The notes below the pieces were generated by a model. That model made no database searches, was not told where the DNA came from, and saw nothing but the letters and a program-made list of their open reading frames with translations. Shown here one piece after another: positions 39,866 through 48,586 of a stretch of 64,000 nucleotides of DNA. Both the position numbers and the translations under genes were made by a program. Where the stretch lies: contig NZ_CP095075.1 of NCBI RefSeq assembly GCF_022921115.1, positions 186,001 through 250,000 of the forward strand. Reading direction: 5' to 3'. Source of the stretch: Halobacillus amylolyticus (lineage in GTDB: Bacteria; Bacillota; Bacilli; Bacillales; Halobacillaceae). Positions within the stretch are counted from its first letter, which is position 1. Every line of letters starts with the position of its first letter.

Positions 39866-41425
39866 ATGAAAAACGAATTAGAACTTAACCCTTTCGGTGG
39901 ATGGATGTTAGATGACGAGGAAATTACTCCAGAAAGAGCGAAAAAAATAAATAGAAAGTTATACAAAAGGGAAACAACGAAGCTAGCCAACAAAGATAAT
40001 GTAACAGATGATACTTTAAAAGAATTTTTAACGCCAGAGGATTATGAAATACTTGGTGATCCAGAACGTAAGACTAACCTAAAAGTGGTCAGTATGGAGA
40101 AGAAGAAAAGCGAACCACTTGAACCAGAAACATTCTTTAATGATGAACGTAAATTTGTTCCTTCAAAATTAGGAAAATACATAAATGATAATTTCAATAC
40201 TTTCTATGACGGTAAAGACATTTATTACTATAAGAAAGGTGTTTTCATTCCGCAAGGTGAGAACCGATTAAATAAACTTATTCAAGACTTGCTTATAGAT
40301 TATAGTAATATGAGTCGAAAAAGGGAGGTTGTTGACTGGTTAAGAACTGAGAATGATATTTCTTTTAATGAAGGTAAGAAGATAAATCCAGATGATGGGT
40401 TAATCAATGTTAAAAATGGTTTAATTGATTTAAACACAGGGCAATTAACTCCACATACGGACAAAAGAATATCAACTATACAGTTACCAGTTAAATATGA
40501 TCCAAATGCAAATGATCCGATTATTGATGAGTTTATTAAATCGGTTGTTCCTGCTGATACAGTCAATCTTGTATATGAAATGATTGGTTACGCTTTAACA
40601 ATGAACACTAAGGGGCAAAAAGCCTTCATGTTACATGGTAGTGGAGCAAACGGTAAGTCTGTAATGATTGACATGATAAGTCATTTAGTTGGTGAAAGTA
40701 ATATCAGTAATATTTCATTGCAGGATTTAGACGAGAACCGATTTAAGGTTGCAGGTATTAAGGATAAGCTGATAAATACCTTTGATGATCTTCCAGATAA
40801 ACCACTAAAACAGAACGGAAATTTTAAGGCAAGTGTCACAGGTGGAAGAATTGAGGCAGAGTTTAAAGGTAAGGACTCATTTAAATTAATTCCTTTTGCC
40901 AAACATATTTACTCAGCTAATGCCATTCCTAGATCGTATGACAATACAGACGCTTACTTTAGAAGGTGGATTATTATTCCTTTTCCTAACACATTCAAAG
41001 GAAAAGATAGGGATGAAAACTTATTACATAAATTAACAACTGATGAAGCATTATCGACATTACTTAATAAAGCGTTAGAAGGAATACAAAGATTAGTGAG
41101 TAATGGTTTTAGATTCTCAGAAAATCAATCAACGAAAGAAATGCTAAATCAATACATACAACAGTCTGATAACATAGTTTCATTTATAGATGAGTGCTGC
41201 CAACTTGGAAACGATAATAAGGGTAAGCCTATGAAAGTTACCACAACAAAACTTTACGATGCCTACAAAGAATATTGTTCAATTAATGGTTATCGTGCTT
41301 CTTCAAATGGTGATTTTAATAAGCATATAGAAAATAAATTTGATGCAGAGAAGAAGAGAGGATCAATTAAAGGGAGTAGAAAGCTAATTTGGTCGGGGCT
41401 TGGATTATTTGACGAAGATCAATAA
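39866..41425 (+). CDS. SF3/D5-type replicative helicase, no visible primase domain
   Basis: A 519-residue P4/D5-type superfamily 3 helicase. The D5_N region (about 155-225) contains GLINVKNGLIDLNTGQL. Walker A is GSGANGKS with Lys264; Walker B lies in KLINTFDDLPDK, and the C-motif in HIYSANAIP. The P4-type C-terminal domain covers about 420-515. Residues 1-100 are charged and lack archaeo-eukaryotic primase motifs. The start at 39866 mirrors the capsid gene: GAGGAG abuts an earlier in-frame ATG at 39854. The iteron region follows. Confidence 0.88.
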   Translation: MKNELELNPFGGWMLDDEEITPERAKKINRKLYKRETTKLANKDNVTDDTLKEFLTPEDYEILGDPERKTNLKVVSMEKKKSEPLEPETFFNDERKFVPSKLGKYINDNFNTFYDGKDIYYYKKGVFIPQGENRLNKLIQDLLIDYSNMSRKREVVDWLRTENDISFNEGKKINPDDGLINVKNGLIDLNTGQLTPHTDKRISTIQLPVKYDPNANDPIIDEFIKSVVPADTVNLVYEMIGYALTMNTKGQKAFMLHGSGANGKSVMIDMISHLVGESNISNISLQDLDENRFKVAGIKDKLINTFDDLPDKPLKQNGNFKASVTGGRIEAEFKGKDSFKLIPFAKHIYSANAIPRSYDNTDAYFRRWIIIPFPNTFKGKDRDENLLHKLTTDEALSTLLNKALEGIQRLVSNGFRFSENQSTKEMLNQYIQQSDNIVSFIDECCQLGNDNKGKPMKVTTTKLYDAYKEYCSINGYRASSNGDFNKHIENKFDAEKKRGSIKGSRKLIWSGLGLFDEDQ

Positions 41426-41426
41426 C

Positions 41427-41745
41427 GTACACACCCCTGTACAATGTACATACCAACGTACACCCCTTTTAATGTTACCCTGTACGTTAAAAAGCCTATC
41501 ATATCAATGTTTATATTATAAATGTACATAGGGTACATACCTTTTTTAACTCCTTGGCAAAATTACAAATATACACATATATTATACGGTTATATAAATT
41601 ATAGTAGAAACTTTAAAATACCCTGTACACCCTGTACGTAAATAACAGGAATGTTTATATACCAAGGGTTTGAGCGACATGAAAACGTACATACCAAGCA
41701 AAATATCCCTGTACATTACCCTGTACTACGTACATACCCCTGTAC
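41427..41745. repeat. Iteron cluster, putative replication origin
   Basis: Fourteen GTAC cores lie within 319 bp, mostly as CCCTGTACA or ACGTACATACC, i.e. both strands of a TGTACA-centred word. The cores begin at 41427, 41439, 41446, 41458, 41482, 41524, 41533, 41625, 41634, 41687, 41711, 41723, 41730 and 41742. An AT-rich stretch (about 41497-41620) separates the groups and could be the unwinding element. SF3 helicase genes of phage satellites commonly have the origin right behind them. Confidence 0.7.
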
Positions 41746-41750
41746 ATTTT

Positions 41751-41780
41751 GACATCTGTTTTTAGCAGGTGTCTTTTTTT
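41751..41780 (+). terminator. Intrinsic terminator directly before terS
   Basis: GACATCTG pairs with CAGGTGTC across a 7-base loop, followed by seven T. It lies 24 bp before the small terminase gene. Confidence 0.8.
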
Positions 41781-41804
41781 ATTTATAAAGAAAGGTGATA
41801 ACCA

Positions 41805-42197
41805 ATGAATATTTACGAAGCGTTAGAGAGTGTCCAGTTTGAGAAAAGAGAGTATTTTAAATGGAAACATGATATACGTTATCAGCAGGAAAGAGGTCAG
41901 AAGAGCGAAGAAAGGTTTTTAGCCTATGTTCAAAGAAGAACACTCAACTCTTTCTATCAATGGGAGAAAACACCAGAGTACAAACATTTATTAATGTTGC
42001 TGCTTGAGTGGCGGTCAACTCAGGACTTTGAACAAATATATGAGGTTGTGTCTAAGAAGGCTAAAGATGGAGATGACAAGGCGGTTAAGTTGTTCCTGTC
42101 ATTGCAAAAGGAAATTAATACGAATGCTAAAGCCGTTAAGGCATTGTTTGAAAATGTGGATGATGAAAAAGAAGAGGAAGATGATTTAGAAGTGTAA
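41805..42197 (+). CDS. Probable terminase small subunit
   Basis: A 130-residue helical protein directly upstream of the large terminase. The segment VSKKAKDGDDKAVKLFLSLQ (about 82-101) is like the C-terminal oligomerisation part of small terminases, and the tail is very acidic. The expected N-terminal helix-turn-helix is not obvious. Small terminases recognise the pac/cos site; carrying its own lets an element select its own DNA for packaging. Confidence 0.65.
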   Translation: MNIYEALESVQFEKREYFKWKHDIRYQQERGQKSEERFLAYVQRRTLNSFYQWEKTPEYKHLLMLLLEWRSTQDFEQIYEVVSKKAKDGDDKAVKLFLSLQKEINTNAKAVKALFENVDDEKEEEDDLEV

Positions 42198-42212
42198 GGA
42201 AGGTGATAGCAA

Positions 42213-43784
42213 TTGAATAAGACAACTAAGCAGAAGTTAAAAAAGATCATGAGTAGTTTTGAATTGTTCTCGAAAAATTTTATAAAGATTGTAAACCCTC
42301 AAAATGAGGTCGTACCATTCAAATTAAATAAGGCTCAACAGGAACTAACTGAAATGATTAATAATGATAGGTTTCTGATTGTATCTAAGTCAAGGAAAGC
42401 AGGAGTAAGTACAAAGATGATTGCTAGGGCTGTATATGAATGTGTAACTAAGCCTAACCAACTTGTCTTGATTGTATCTTATGAATCGGATTCAGCTAAA
42501 AACTTGTTTGAATTGATTAAGTTTATGAACAATCACTTGCCACGTGAAAAGTATCCTAGTTTGTTCCCTGCTACTAAGCGAGATAACAGGGATGAACTCA
42601 TACTAGAAAACGGTAGCAAAATTGTAAGTACGGTTGCAGGACATAAAGATATTGGTCGTGGTATGTCTCCTACTTGGGTACACTTGTCTGAATTTAGCTT
42701 CTATGGGAATCAAGAAAAACAATTACTATCCATTGAACAGTCATTAGTTGATAATGGTCGTATTTCCATTGAGAGCACAAGTAATGGGCTAGGTAACTAC
42801 TATTATAGGTTATGGCAGCGTTCTAAGCGTGGACAATCGAAATATAAGCCTTACTTTATTCCCTTTTATCATGAGTTGTATAGAGACTTGAAAAAGAATG
42901 AATTGAATGAAGCTGAATCATGGCATAAACAATTCTTTGGGGAACGTCTTAGTAAGAAAGATTTAGATGAAGATGAACAGGCTTTATTAGATAACGGCTG
43001 TAATTTACGTTTCCTAATGTGGCGAAGGTTTAAGCTGCAGGATATGCAATTAGAGGAGTTTTATCAAGAATACCCTAGTAATGATATGGAATCCTTTATC
43101 AGTAGTGGGAATAATGTGTTCGATCAAAATAAGATCCTTCAACGTACTAATCATTTAATGCCACCGATTAATAAGAATGAATTGAGTGAGCTGCCAGATA
43201 GCTTACAACGATACTTAGGTAAAGAGTTATTGATTTATCATACATACGATAGAAAGATGAAGTATTATGCAGGGATAGATGTTGCAACTGCTTCTAGTGG
43301 TACAGGTGACTATTCAACAATAACGATACTTGATGAGGAAGGTATAGAGGCTTGTAGCTTTGCTAGTAACAAGTTGCCTGTTTATAAGTTTGGTTTAGTT
43401 GCTAATGACTTACTTAGGCACTATGGGCAAGCATTTACGGCAATAGAAAGGAACAACGTGGGAATTGTCCTTATTGAGAAACTAAGGGATGATTACAATT
43501 ATCTTAATCTGTATAAGGAAAAGCTGTTCGATCAAAAAGGAAAACGTAAGAAGCAACTGGGCTTTACTACAACTAAGAGTAGTAAGCCTATTTTAATTGA
43601 GAAATTCAAAGAAAACTTTGAGTTAGGTTACATATTGCTGAATGATAAAGAAACGCTTGAACAGATGCAGATATATCAAATACAAGACGGCAAGATGGGC
43701 AATAAAGGAAACGGACACGATGACAAGGTGATTAGTGCTGCTTTATCTGTTTTGGCTAGGTTAGAAAATAAATGGTATATATAG
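42213..43784 (+). CDS. Terminase large subunit
   Basis: A 523-residue packaging motor. The ATPase part has a Walker A-like SKSRKAGVST at 58-67 and Walker B WVHLSE at 155-160. The C-terminal RNase H-like nuclease has Asp356 in YAGIDVATASSGTGDYST and Asp503/Asp504 in GHDDKVISAAL. It starts at TTG, 15 bp after the small subunit. Full length and intact motifs indicate a working protein rather than a relic. Confidence 0.93.
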   Translation: MNKTTKQKLKKIMSSFELFSKNFIKIVNPQNEVVPFKLNKAQQELTEMINNDRFLIVSKSRKAGVSTKMIARAVYECVTKPNQLVLIVSYESDSAKNLFELIKFMNNHLPREKYPSLFPATKRDNRDELILENGSKIVSTVAGHKDIGRGMSPTWVHLSEFSFYGNQEKQLLSIEQSLVDNGRISIESTSNGLGNYYYRLWQRSKRGQSKYKPYFIPFYHELYRDLKKNELNEAESWHKQFFGERLSKKDLDEDEQALLDNGCNLRFLMWRRFKLQDMQLEEFYQEYPSNDMESFISSGNNVFDQNKILQRTNHLMPPINKNELSELPDSLQRYLGKELLIYHTYDRKMKYYAGIDVATASSGTGDYSTITILDEEGIEACSFASNKLPVYKFGLVANDLLRHYGQAFTAIERNNVGIVLIEKLRDDYNYLNLYKEKLFDQKGKRKKQLGFTTTKSSKPILIEKFKENFELGYILLNDKETLEQMQIYQIQDGKMGNKGNGHDDKVISAALSVLARLENKWYI

Positions 43785-43799
43785 AAAGGTGTGAAGTGA

Positions 43800-45164
43800 A
43801 TGGATTTACAACAATATGTAGTTTCCCATTACGATGGTGATTTTAGTCGTTTTATTACTGGTGAGGTTGGAAGTATAGAACAACAGCAACATATTCAAGA
43901 ATTGGTCAGTATCAAGGAATACTTAGGGAAGAATAAGCACCCTATCAAGAACAGGCCAAATGAAACATTTAACGGTCAGGAGATAAAAACTGAGAAGGTG
44001 ATTCTTAATTATGCTAAGACTATTATTAAGTTTAGCGTTAATTTCCTTCTAGGCAGAAATCCTGTCAGCTTGTCAGGCTCAGAGAATGTCATAGATGAAC
44101 TAAACAAGGTGTATAAGCTAGGGAAATACCATAAGACAGATTATAAATTGCTGAATGATTTAATCCGATATGGCGAAGCCTTTGAGTTTGTTCATGCAAA
44201 AGGTGACAAGATACAATCAACTGTTATTGATCCAGCAGAAAGTTATCCAGTTTATAATCATGAAAACGAAATGATTGCCTTTATACAGTATTATCATGTT
44301 GATTACGTGGACTATTATAATGTGTTTACAGATGAGATAGTATATAGCTTAGATAATAGTGGTGGAGACTTACAGTTAAAGGAACAGAAACTTAATCTTA
44401 CTGGTATGCCTATTCATTATAAGACTGAGAATGAAGTGGATGAGAATAGAGGATATGCAGAGATTAATGATTACATAGATATATTGAACAGTATGGAGAG
44501 TTTATTGTCTAAAGCTATTGATGGGTACTATAGACATATCATGGGAACACCTATAGTAGTCGGGCAAACATTAACTGATGTGAGCTTACCTAAACATGGG
44601 AATGGGGTAGGTATTAACTTAGATGATGACGGTGAGTTTTATTATGCTACTAATCCATTTAGTCATGACAGCTTTAAGGAGCTATACGGTACATTGCGTA
44701 ATGCTCTTATGGATATTAGCCAGTTACCTAACGTTGTATTGAATGGGAGTACACAAATAAGTAATGTGGCAGAAGTAGCCGTAGAAAGTATGTACACTTT
44801 AGCTTTAATAAAAGCGAATATGAATAGTAAATACTTAGAAGATGGATTTGAACAAAGGTTAGATAAGGTAAGAGGACTATTAGCTATGAAGGGTATTAGC
44901 TTTACTGATGAGGACTACCATACAGTACGCTTTGTATTCAGTCCTAGTATGCCTAAGTCAGATAAGGAAATAGTTGAGACTATAGTTAAGTTGAAAGAGA
45001 TTGACGGTATTAGTGTAGAGTCTGTACTGGATAATGTAAGTTTTATTGATAAGGTACAGGAGATGGAACGATTAGTTAAAGAGAATAGTGGTAAGGTTAA
45101 AGATGCAAATAGTAATGATTCTGATTTATATAGTGATGACAATAATACTAACAATGATGAGTAG
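43800..45164 (+). CDS. Portal protein (SPP1 gp6-like)
   Basis: A 454-residue portal. Typical segments are KVILNYAKTIIKFSVNFLLG near 65-85, DLIRYGEAFEFVH near 120, the DPAESYPVY strand, and the long stem region LSKAIDGYYRHIMGTPIVV. Portals form the dodecameric DNA gate at one capsid vertex and bind terminase. It starts 15 bp after terL. The C-terminal about 30 residues are Asp/Asn-rich. Confidence 0.92.
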   Translation: MDLQQYVVSHYDGDFSRFITGEVGSIEQQQHIQELVSIKEYLGKNKHPIKNRPNETFNGQEIKTEKVILNYAKTIIKFSVNFLLGRNPVSLSGSENVIDELNKVYKLGKYHKTDYKLLNDLIRYGEAFEFVHAKGDKIQSTVIDPAESYPVYNHENEMIAFIQYYHVDYVDYYNVFTDEIVYSLDNSGGDLQLKEQKLNLTGMPIHYKTENEVDENRGYAEINDYIDILNSMESLLSKAIDGYYRHIMGTPIVVGQTLTDVSLPKHGNGVGINLDDDGEFYYATNPFSHDSFKELYGTLRNALMDISQLPNVVLNGSTQISNVAEVAVESMYTLALIKANMNSKYLEDGFEQRLDKVRGLLAMKGISFTDEDYHTVRFVFSPSMPKSDKEIVETIVKLKEIDGISVESVLDNVSFIDKVQEMERLVKENSGKVKDANSNDSDLYSDDNNTNNDE

Positions 45165-45743
45165 TAGTGGAGTGTAAACCTTTAGTAAATATGGGTGAAC
45201 ATTGATTACATAAGAATATTTGTTTTATGGGGAAATAGTAAGAGAATATATACAGTGACAATCCCACTCGCTTGTTATGCTGCAAATTTTGTATTGAATA
45301 TTACTATTAAGTCCCGAATATACATAAAAATAGCCCTCTACATTGTCTGTAGGGGGTTACTTGTTCAATATATTCCCTAATTTTAAGGGGTATTAACCAG
45401 TATTTATGCAGGATTTTATACTGTATATTTTAGTGTAAATTTAGTCGGTAAAATGAGCCATCTCAGAACGTTGTAATATCAAGGGTTATAAGACATGTAC
45501 CTATAACATACCTTATGTAACCTAGTGTTCGTAAAAATGACCGTAAGTATTGATGTATAAGTATTTAAAAGGGGAACAGTGGTACACTTAGCAGTGTGTT
45601 TATAGGTGTCGGGAATTGTATAAGTGTTATTAAATATACATAGCTTGAATGAGGTATGAAATTTACCCCTAGTTGCTTAAATATCCCTATAACTTATCTA
45701 ATTACTCATCCCCAGAAAAAATAAAAAAAGGCAGGTGTAAGCA
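45165..45743. other. 579-bp AT-rich non-coding gap in the element
   Basis: Between portal and the zinc-ribbon gene there is no supported gene; a 61-codon open frame at 45195 has no proper ribosome site. A hairpin CCCTCTACA/TGTAGGGGG with a T-poor tail lies at about 45331-45354 and could terminate the portal transcript. The rest is AT-rich with many stops. A regulatory RNA or a promoter region is possible, but I see no specific signature. Confidence 0.5.
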
Positions 45744-45929
45744 TTGAGTTTTAATTACGTCAATAACAATCAGACTTATTATGACATGATTAATCAGCTT
45801 CAAAAAGTCCATAAGGCAACCGATACATTTTACTGCTCTCATTGTATGGCAATATTTCATGATTTAAATAAATGTATAGAGTGTGGGTCAAATAAGATTA
45901 GGAAAATTAAGGTGAATATGAACGGATGA
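45744..45929 (+). CDS. Small zinc-ribbon protein (61 aa)
   Basis: A 61-residue basic protein with two CxxC pairs (FYCSHC and KCIECGSNKIRK, about residues 30-51) that should bind one zinc. It starts at TTG after GGCAGGTG. No close family is recognised. Zinc ribbons of this type can bind nucleic acid or protein; a link to the element's polymerase, which itself ends in a zinc ribbon, is only speculation. Confidence 0.6.
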   Translation: MSFNYVNNNQTYYDMINQLQKVHKATDTFYCSHCMAIFHDLNKCIECGSNKIRKIKVNMNG

Positions 45930-46027
45930 ATTAAGAAATATTTTCTAATTAATAGTCTGAATTATGCAGGATAATACGATTAGTTGTTGAATAGTGTATT
46001 AAGCAGAATAAAAAAAGGGGTGAGTTA

Positions 46028-46321
46028 ATGGAAGAAGCTAAAGAAATATCTCCTCAATCCAAAGAGGACATTAAAGAAGAGAATCCTGTTGCTGTATTCC
46101 TGTATACTCTTGGTGGAATTGAAATTTTTGCAGGTTTAATGATTGCCATATACATGGGGCAATTAGATTATGAGTGGCAGTGGGGAACGTTTTTAGTCTG
46201 GTTCTTGCCTACTTTAGTCTCGGGATTACTAATTGTTGGGTTTGCAGAAGTGATTAAATTACTTCACTTACAAAACATTAGTATCAAAAAACAATTAGAT
46301 ATAATGCAGGGTAAAAAGTAA
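46028..46321 (+). CDS. Small membrane protein with two transmembrane helices
   Basis: A 97-residue protein with an acidic N-terminus and two hydrophobic helices (about 22-44 and 53-74), then an amphipathic tail. It has an AAAGGGGTGAG site. No family is recognised. Small membrane proteins in prophages and satellites often act in superinfection exclusion or host-membrane interaction, but there is no direct evidence here. Confidence 0.6.
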   Translation: MEEAKEISPQSKEDIKEENPVAVFLYTLGGIEIFAGLMIAIYMGQLDYEWQWGTFLVWFLPTLVSGLLIVGFAEVIKLLHLQNISIKKQLDIMQGKK

Positions 46322-46332
46322 GGGGGATGTAA

Positions 46333-46908
46333 TTGTCAGATCAAACTTATCATGACCTTGAGGAATTTACGTATAATGGTGTTGAACACAAAGCGACTAT
46401 AATACGAACTTATATAGACGGTGTACAGATGGGTAACTCAGTTACATTCCAATATGAGGGTGTTAGGGTATCCGAAAATTTTGATCCTGAAAACCATGTT
46501 GGTTGGTACAATCTTGCTCAAACATGTTGTGAGATTATAGATGAGCATGGTGAAGAAATTTACAAGGGTTACAGTAAGAATAGGGGAATAATCAAGTCAA
46601 TCAAACACTCTTACCTTGTACTGAACGACAAGGTTTATGATTTAAATGTAATGAAAGTTGCAGATTATTATTTTCTCGGAGATATTCGTTTTAAAGACGG
46701 TAAAACCTTTGATGGGCATCATCCAGTAAGTGGAATCTTTGAAGAGGACAAAAAAAGTAGGAAGAAAACAAAGGATAACCTTAAAACTCAATCATTAGAC
46801 TATCATAAAGTTAAGAATGTTCTGCCTGAGGATAAATATATCAATACAGAAAAAAATAACGAATTTCAAAAAGCTAAAACATGGATTCAAAGTAATATTA
46901 ACCTTTAA
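46333..46908 (+). CDS. Hypothetical protein (191 aa)
   Basis: A 191-residue soluble protein with a beta-rich N-terminal part (EFTYNGVEHKATIIRTYIDG), a central HGEEIYKGYSKNRG region and a lysine-rich linker. It starts at TTG after AAGGGGGATG. I do not recognise it. It is in a short run with the membrane protein (11-bp gap) and ends at a terminator. Confidence 0.6.
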   Translation: MSDQTYHDLEEFTYNGVEHKATIIRTYIDGVQMGNSVTFQYEGVRVSENFDPENHVGWYNLAQTCCEIIDEHGEEIYKGYSKNRGIIKSIKHSYLVLNDKVYDLNVMKVADYYFLGDIRFKDGKTFDGHHPVSGIFEEDKKSRKKTKDNLKTQSLDYHKVKNVLPEDKYINTEKNNEFQKAKTWIQSNINL

Positions 46909-46937
46909 GTGGCTACTCATTGAGTGGTCTTTTTTTA
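46909..46937 (+). terminator. Intrinsic terminator before the gp15-like gene
   Basis: GGCTACTC pairs with GAGTGGTC (eight pairs, two GU) around a three-base loop, followed by seven T. Confidence 0.75.
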
Positions 46938-46970
46938 TGCCCAAATTTTAATTACAGGAGTGATTGATAA

Positions 46971-47306
46971 ATGAACATGACAAACTTTGAAGTGCTAAGA
47001 ACAGAATTAAAAGGGTTACAGGGTTATGAGCCTAACGAGTTAGAATTGTATCTCTACAATAATGATTTAGTTGGGTCAGAAGCATATGACAAAATGAATC
47101 GAATTGGTATTTTGCAGACAACTATAGATGTTCTTTCCAGTATGGCAAATAATCAGTCCTATTTTGCAGATAAACAGCATGAGGATATGAGTATTAGTGG
47201 TTTTGGTGAGGTGCTGCAGAATAGGATAGATCAAGCTGAGACACAATTGCGTAAATTGAAGGCTGAGAAGAATAATTCATCAACTTTCTTTCTGTTTAAT
47301 AGCTGA
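46971..47306 (+). CDS. Possible head-tail connector (adaptor) protein
   Basis: A 111-residue helical protein. Helices around residues 5-60 and the segment HEDMSISGFGEVLQNRIDQA (about 73-92) resemble small head-completion adaptors of the gp15/gp6 type, which dock under the portal. Size and place in the late cluster fit. The start is ATG with CAGGAGTG. Moderate similarity by eye only. Confidence 0.5.
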   Translation: MNMTNFEVLRTELKGLQGYEPNELELYLYNNDLVGSEAYDKMNRIGILQTTIDVLSSMANNQSYFADKQHEDMSISGFGEVLQNRIDQAETQLRKLKAEKNNSSTFFLFNS

Positions 47307-47359
47307 TAAATGAAAAATATGGTAGAATAGTCACTAATAAACTCACATGGGGTGGTATT

Positions 47360-47737
47360 TTGCAGGAAATCTTAGTTGGGGTTCTAGTTCCTATTCTTAC
47401 TGCACTTATTTCATATTTAGGAGCAAGACATTCTGCCAGCACTGAATTACAAAAGGTAAAGGATCAGCAACAAGCGGAATTGAAAAAGCTTGAGGAGCAA
47501 CAGAAAGCTGAAATTAAAAAGATACAAGAACAGTCTAAAGCAGATATTGAAAGGACTAAAGCAGAGGTTTTGGCTCAAGCAGAGTTGTATGAAAAAAATG
47601 CACAGACGGATCAGGTATCAAAGATTTTTGAGCAAATGTTTCAAGGTGATTTATCAATGGATGATTTAGAAAAAATGGGGAAACAATTTGATAGTGGAAC
47701 TTATAAACATGCTAATCATCCAGCGAATAAAAGATAA
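47360..47737 (+). CDS. Membrane-anchored coiled-coil protein
   Basis: A 125-residue protein. An N-terminal hydrophobic helix (VGVLVPILTALISYLGA) is followed by a long charged coiled coil rich in K/E/Q (about residues 30-85) and a short C-terminal domain. It starts at TTG after GGGGTGG. Function unknown. Similar anchored coiled coils occur in Firmicute prophages without a defined role. Confidence 0.6.
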   Translation: MQEILVGVLVPILTALISYLGARHSASTELQKVKDQQQAELKKLEEQQKAEIKKIQEQSKADIERTKAEVLAQAELYEKNAQTDQVSKIFEQMFQGDLSMDDLEKMGKQFDSGTYKHANHPANKR

Positions 47738-47752
47738 TAATTGAAATTGACT

Positions 47753-47787
47753 AAGGAGTGTCTATCTAGACGCTCCTTTTATTTTTT
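47753..47787 (+). terminator. Intrinsic terminator before the head-closure gene
   Basis: AAGGAGTGTCT pairs with AGACGCTCCTT around ATCT, followed by TTATTTTTT. Confidence 0.85.
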
Positions 47788-47807
47788 ATGAGAAATGGAG
47801 TGATTGA

Positions 47808-48380
47808 ATGTTAGAACAAGCATTTACAGACTTATTAAATGAGTTTGGCAAAGACATAACACTTAATGAAGAAACTGAAACACGTAAGGCGGTTATTTCA
47901 TCTAAGAATGTTAATGAGGATTTTGACGACAGACTAATACATACCGACTTTCCTATTGATCGTGGAGATATGATTAAATGGAATAATTCAGACTGGATCG
48001 TTATTAGTCAGGTTGCTGCAAAACGTGACTTTGAATACAAAGGATTAATTAGAAAAGCTAATTGGACAATTGAGTTAGTTGTTCAAGAAGGGAAAAAGGA
48101 AATAGTCGGTTACGATGCCCTCGGGCGTCCCATATATGAAACAACTGATCCGATTGTTGAGGACTATCCTGTAATTGTTGAATGGGAAACATTTAATATA
48201 GAAGGAACACAAATAAGAATATCCGATTCAGAAATATCTATAATTGCTGTCAATAATGAAATAACACAAAAGGTAGCGTTGGCTGATACATATACAATAG
48301 CAAACAAAACGTACACAATCGACAATATTAATCAGTTAAAGAAAGGTTTGCTTGTTTTTAAAGCGAGTGTTGGCGCATAA
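47808..48380 (+). CDS. Possible head-closure or minor structural protein
   Basis: A 190-residue beta-rich protein. Its N-terminal half (LLNEFGKDITLNEETETRKA, then FPIDRGDMIKWNNSDWIVIS) has the layout of phage head-closure/stopper proteins, which form an SH3-like ring closing the head before tail joining. The C-terminal half looks like an added Ig-like strand-rich domain. It ends overlapping the next ATG by one base. Call by eye, moderate. Confidence 0.5.
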   Translation: MLEQAFTDLLNEFGKDITLNEETETRKAVISSKNVNEDFDDRLIHTDFPIDRGDMIKWNNSDWIVISQVAAKRDFEYKGLIRKANWTIELVVQEGKKEIVGYDALGRPIYETTDPIVEDYPVIVEWETFNIEGTQIRISDSEISIIAVNNEITQKVALADTYTIANKTYTIDNINQLKKGLLVFKASVGA

Positions 48381-48586
48381 TGGGAGAATGTTGGAAATTA
48401 GACAATAATAATTATGCTCTGTATGTCGAGAACTTAGAGGTATTACGTTCCATTAGAAGGTATTATAAAGACTTTGAGTTAATGGCTACATACGAGAAAA
48501 AAGGGAAAGTTTTTGCTGAACAATATCGAGTACCTTTACATAAAAAGAGGGTCGCTAAACGTTTGGCTAAAAAAGCATGTAATTAG
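48380..48586 (+). CDS. Small basic hypothetical protein (68 aa)
   Basis: A 68-residue protein with a strongly basic C-terminus (KKRVAKRLAKKACN). Its ATG overlaps the stop of the previous gene (TAATG), so it is translated by coupling. No domain is recognised. It is the last gene of the element. Confidence 0.55.
   Translation: MGECWKLDNNNYALYVENLEVLRSIRRYYKDFELMATYEKKGKVFAEQYRVPLHKKRVAKRLAKKACN

Noticed and set aside
41427..41745. CRISPR array
   Set aside because: The repeated unit is only about 8-10 bp, occurs in both orientations and at irregular spacing. No cas genes are present. Iterons explain it better.
45195..45380. 61-codon open frame after the portal gene
   Set aside because: Poor start context and no conserved features; it overlaps a hairpin that is more likely a terminator.
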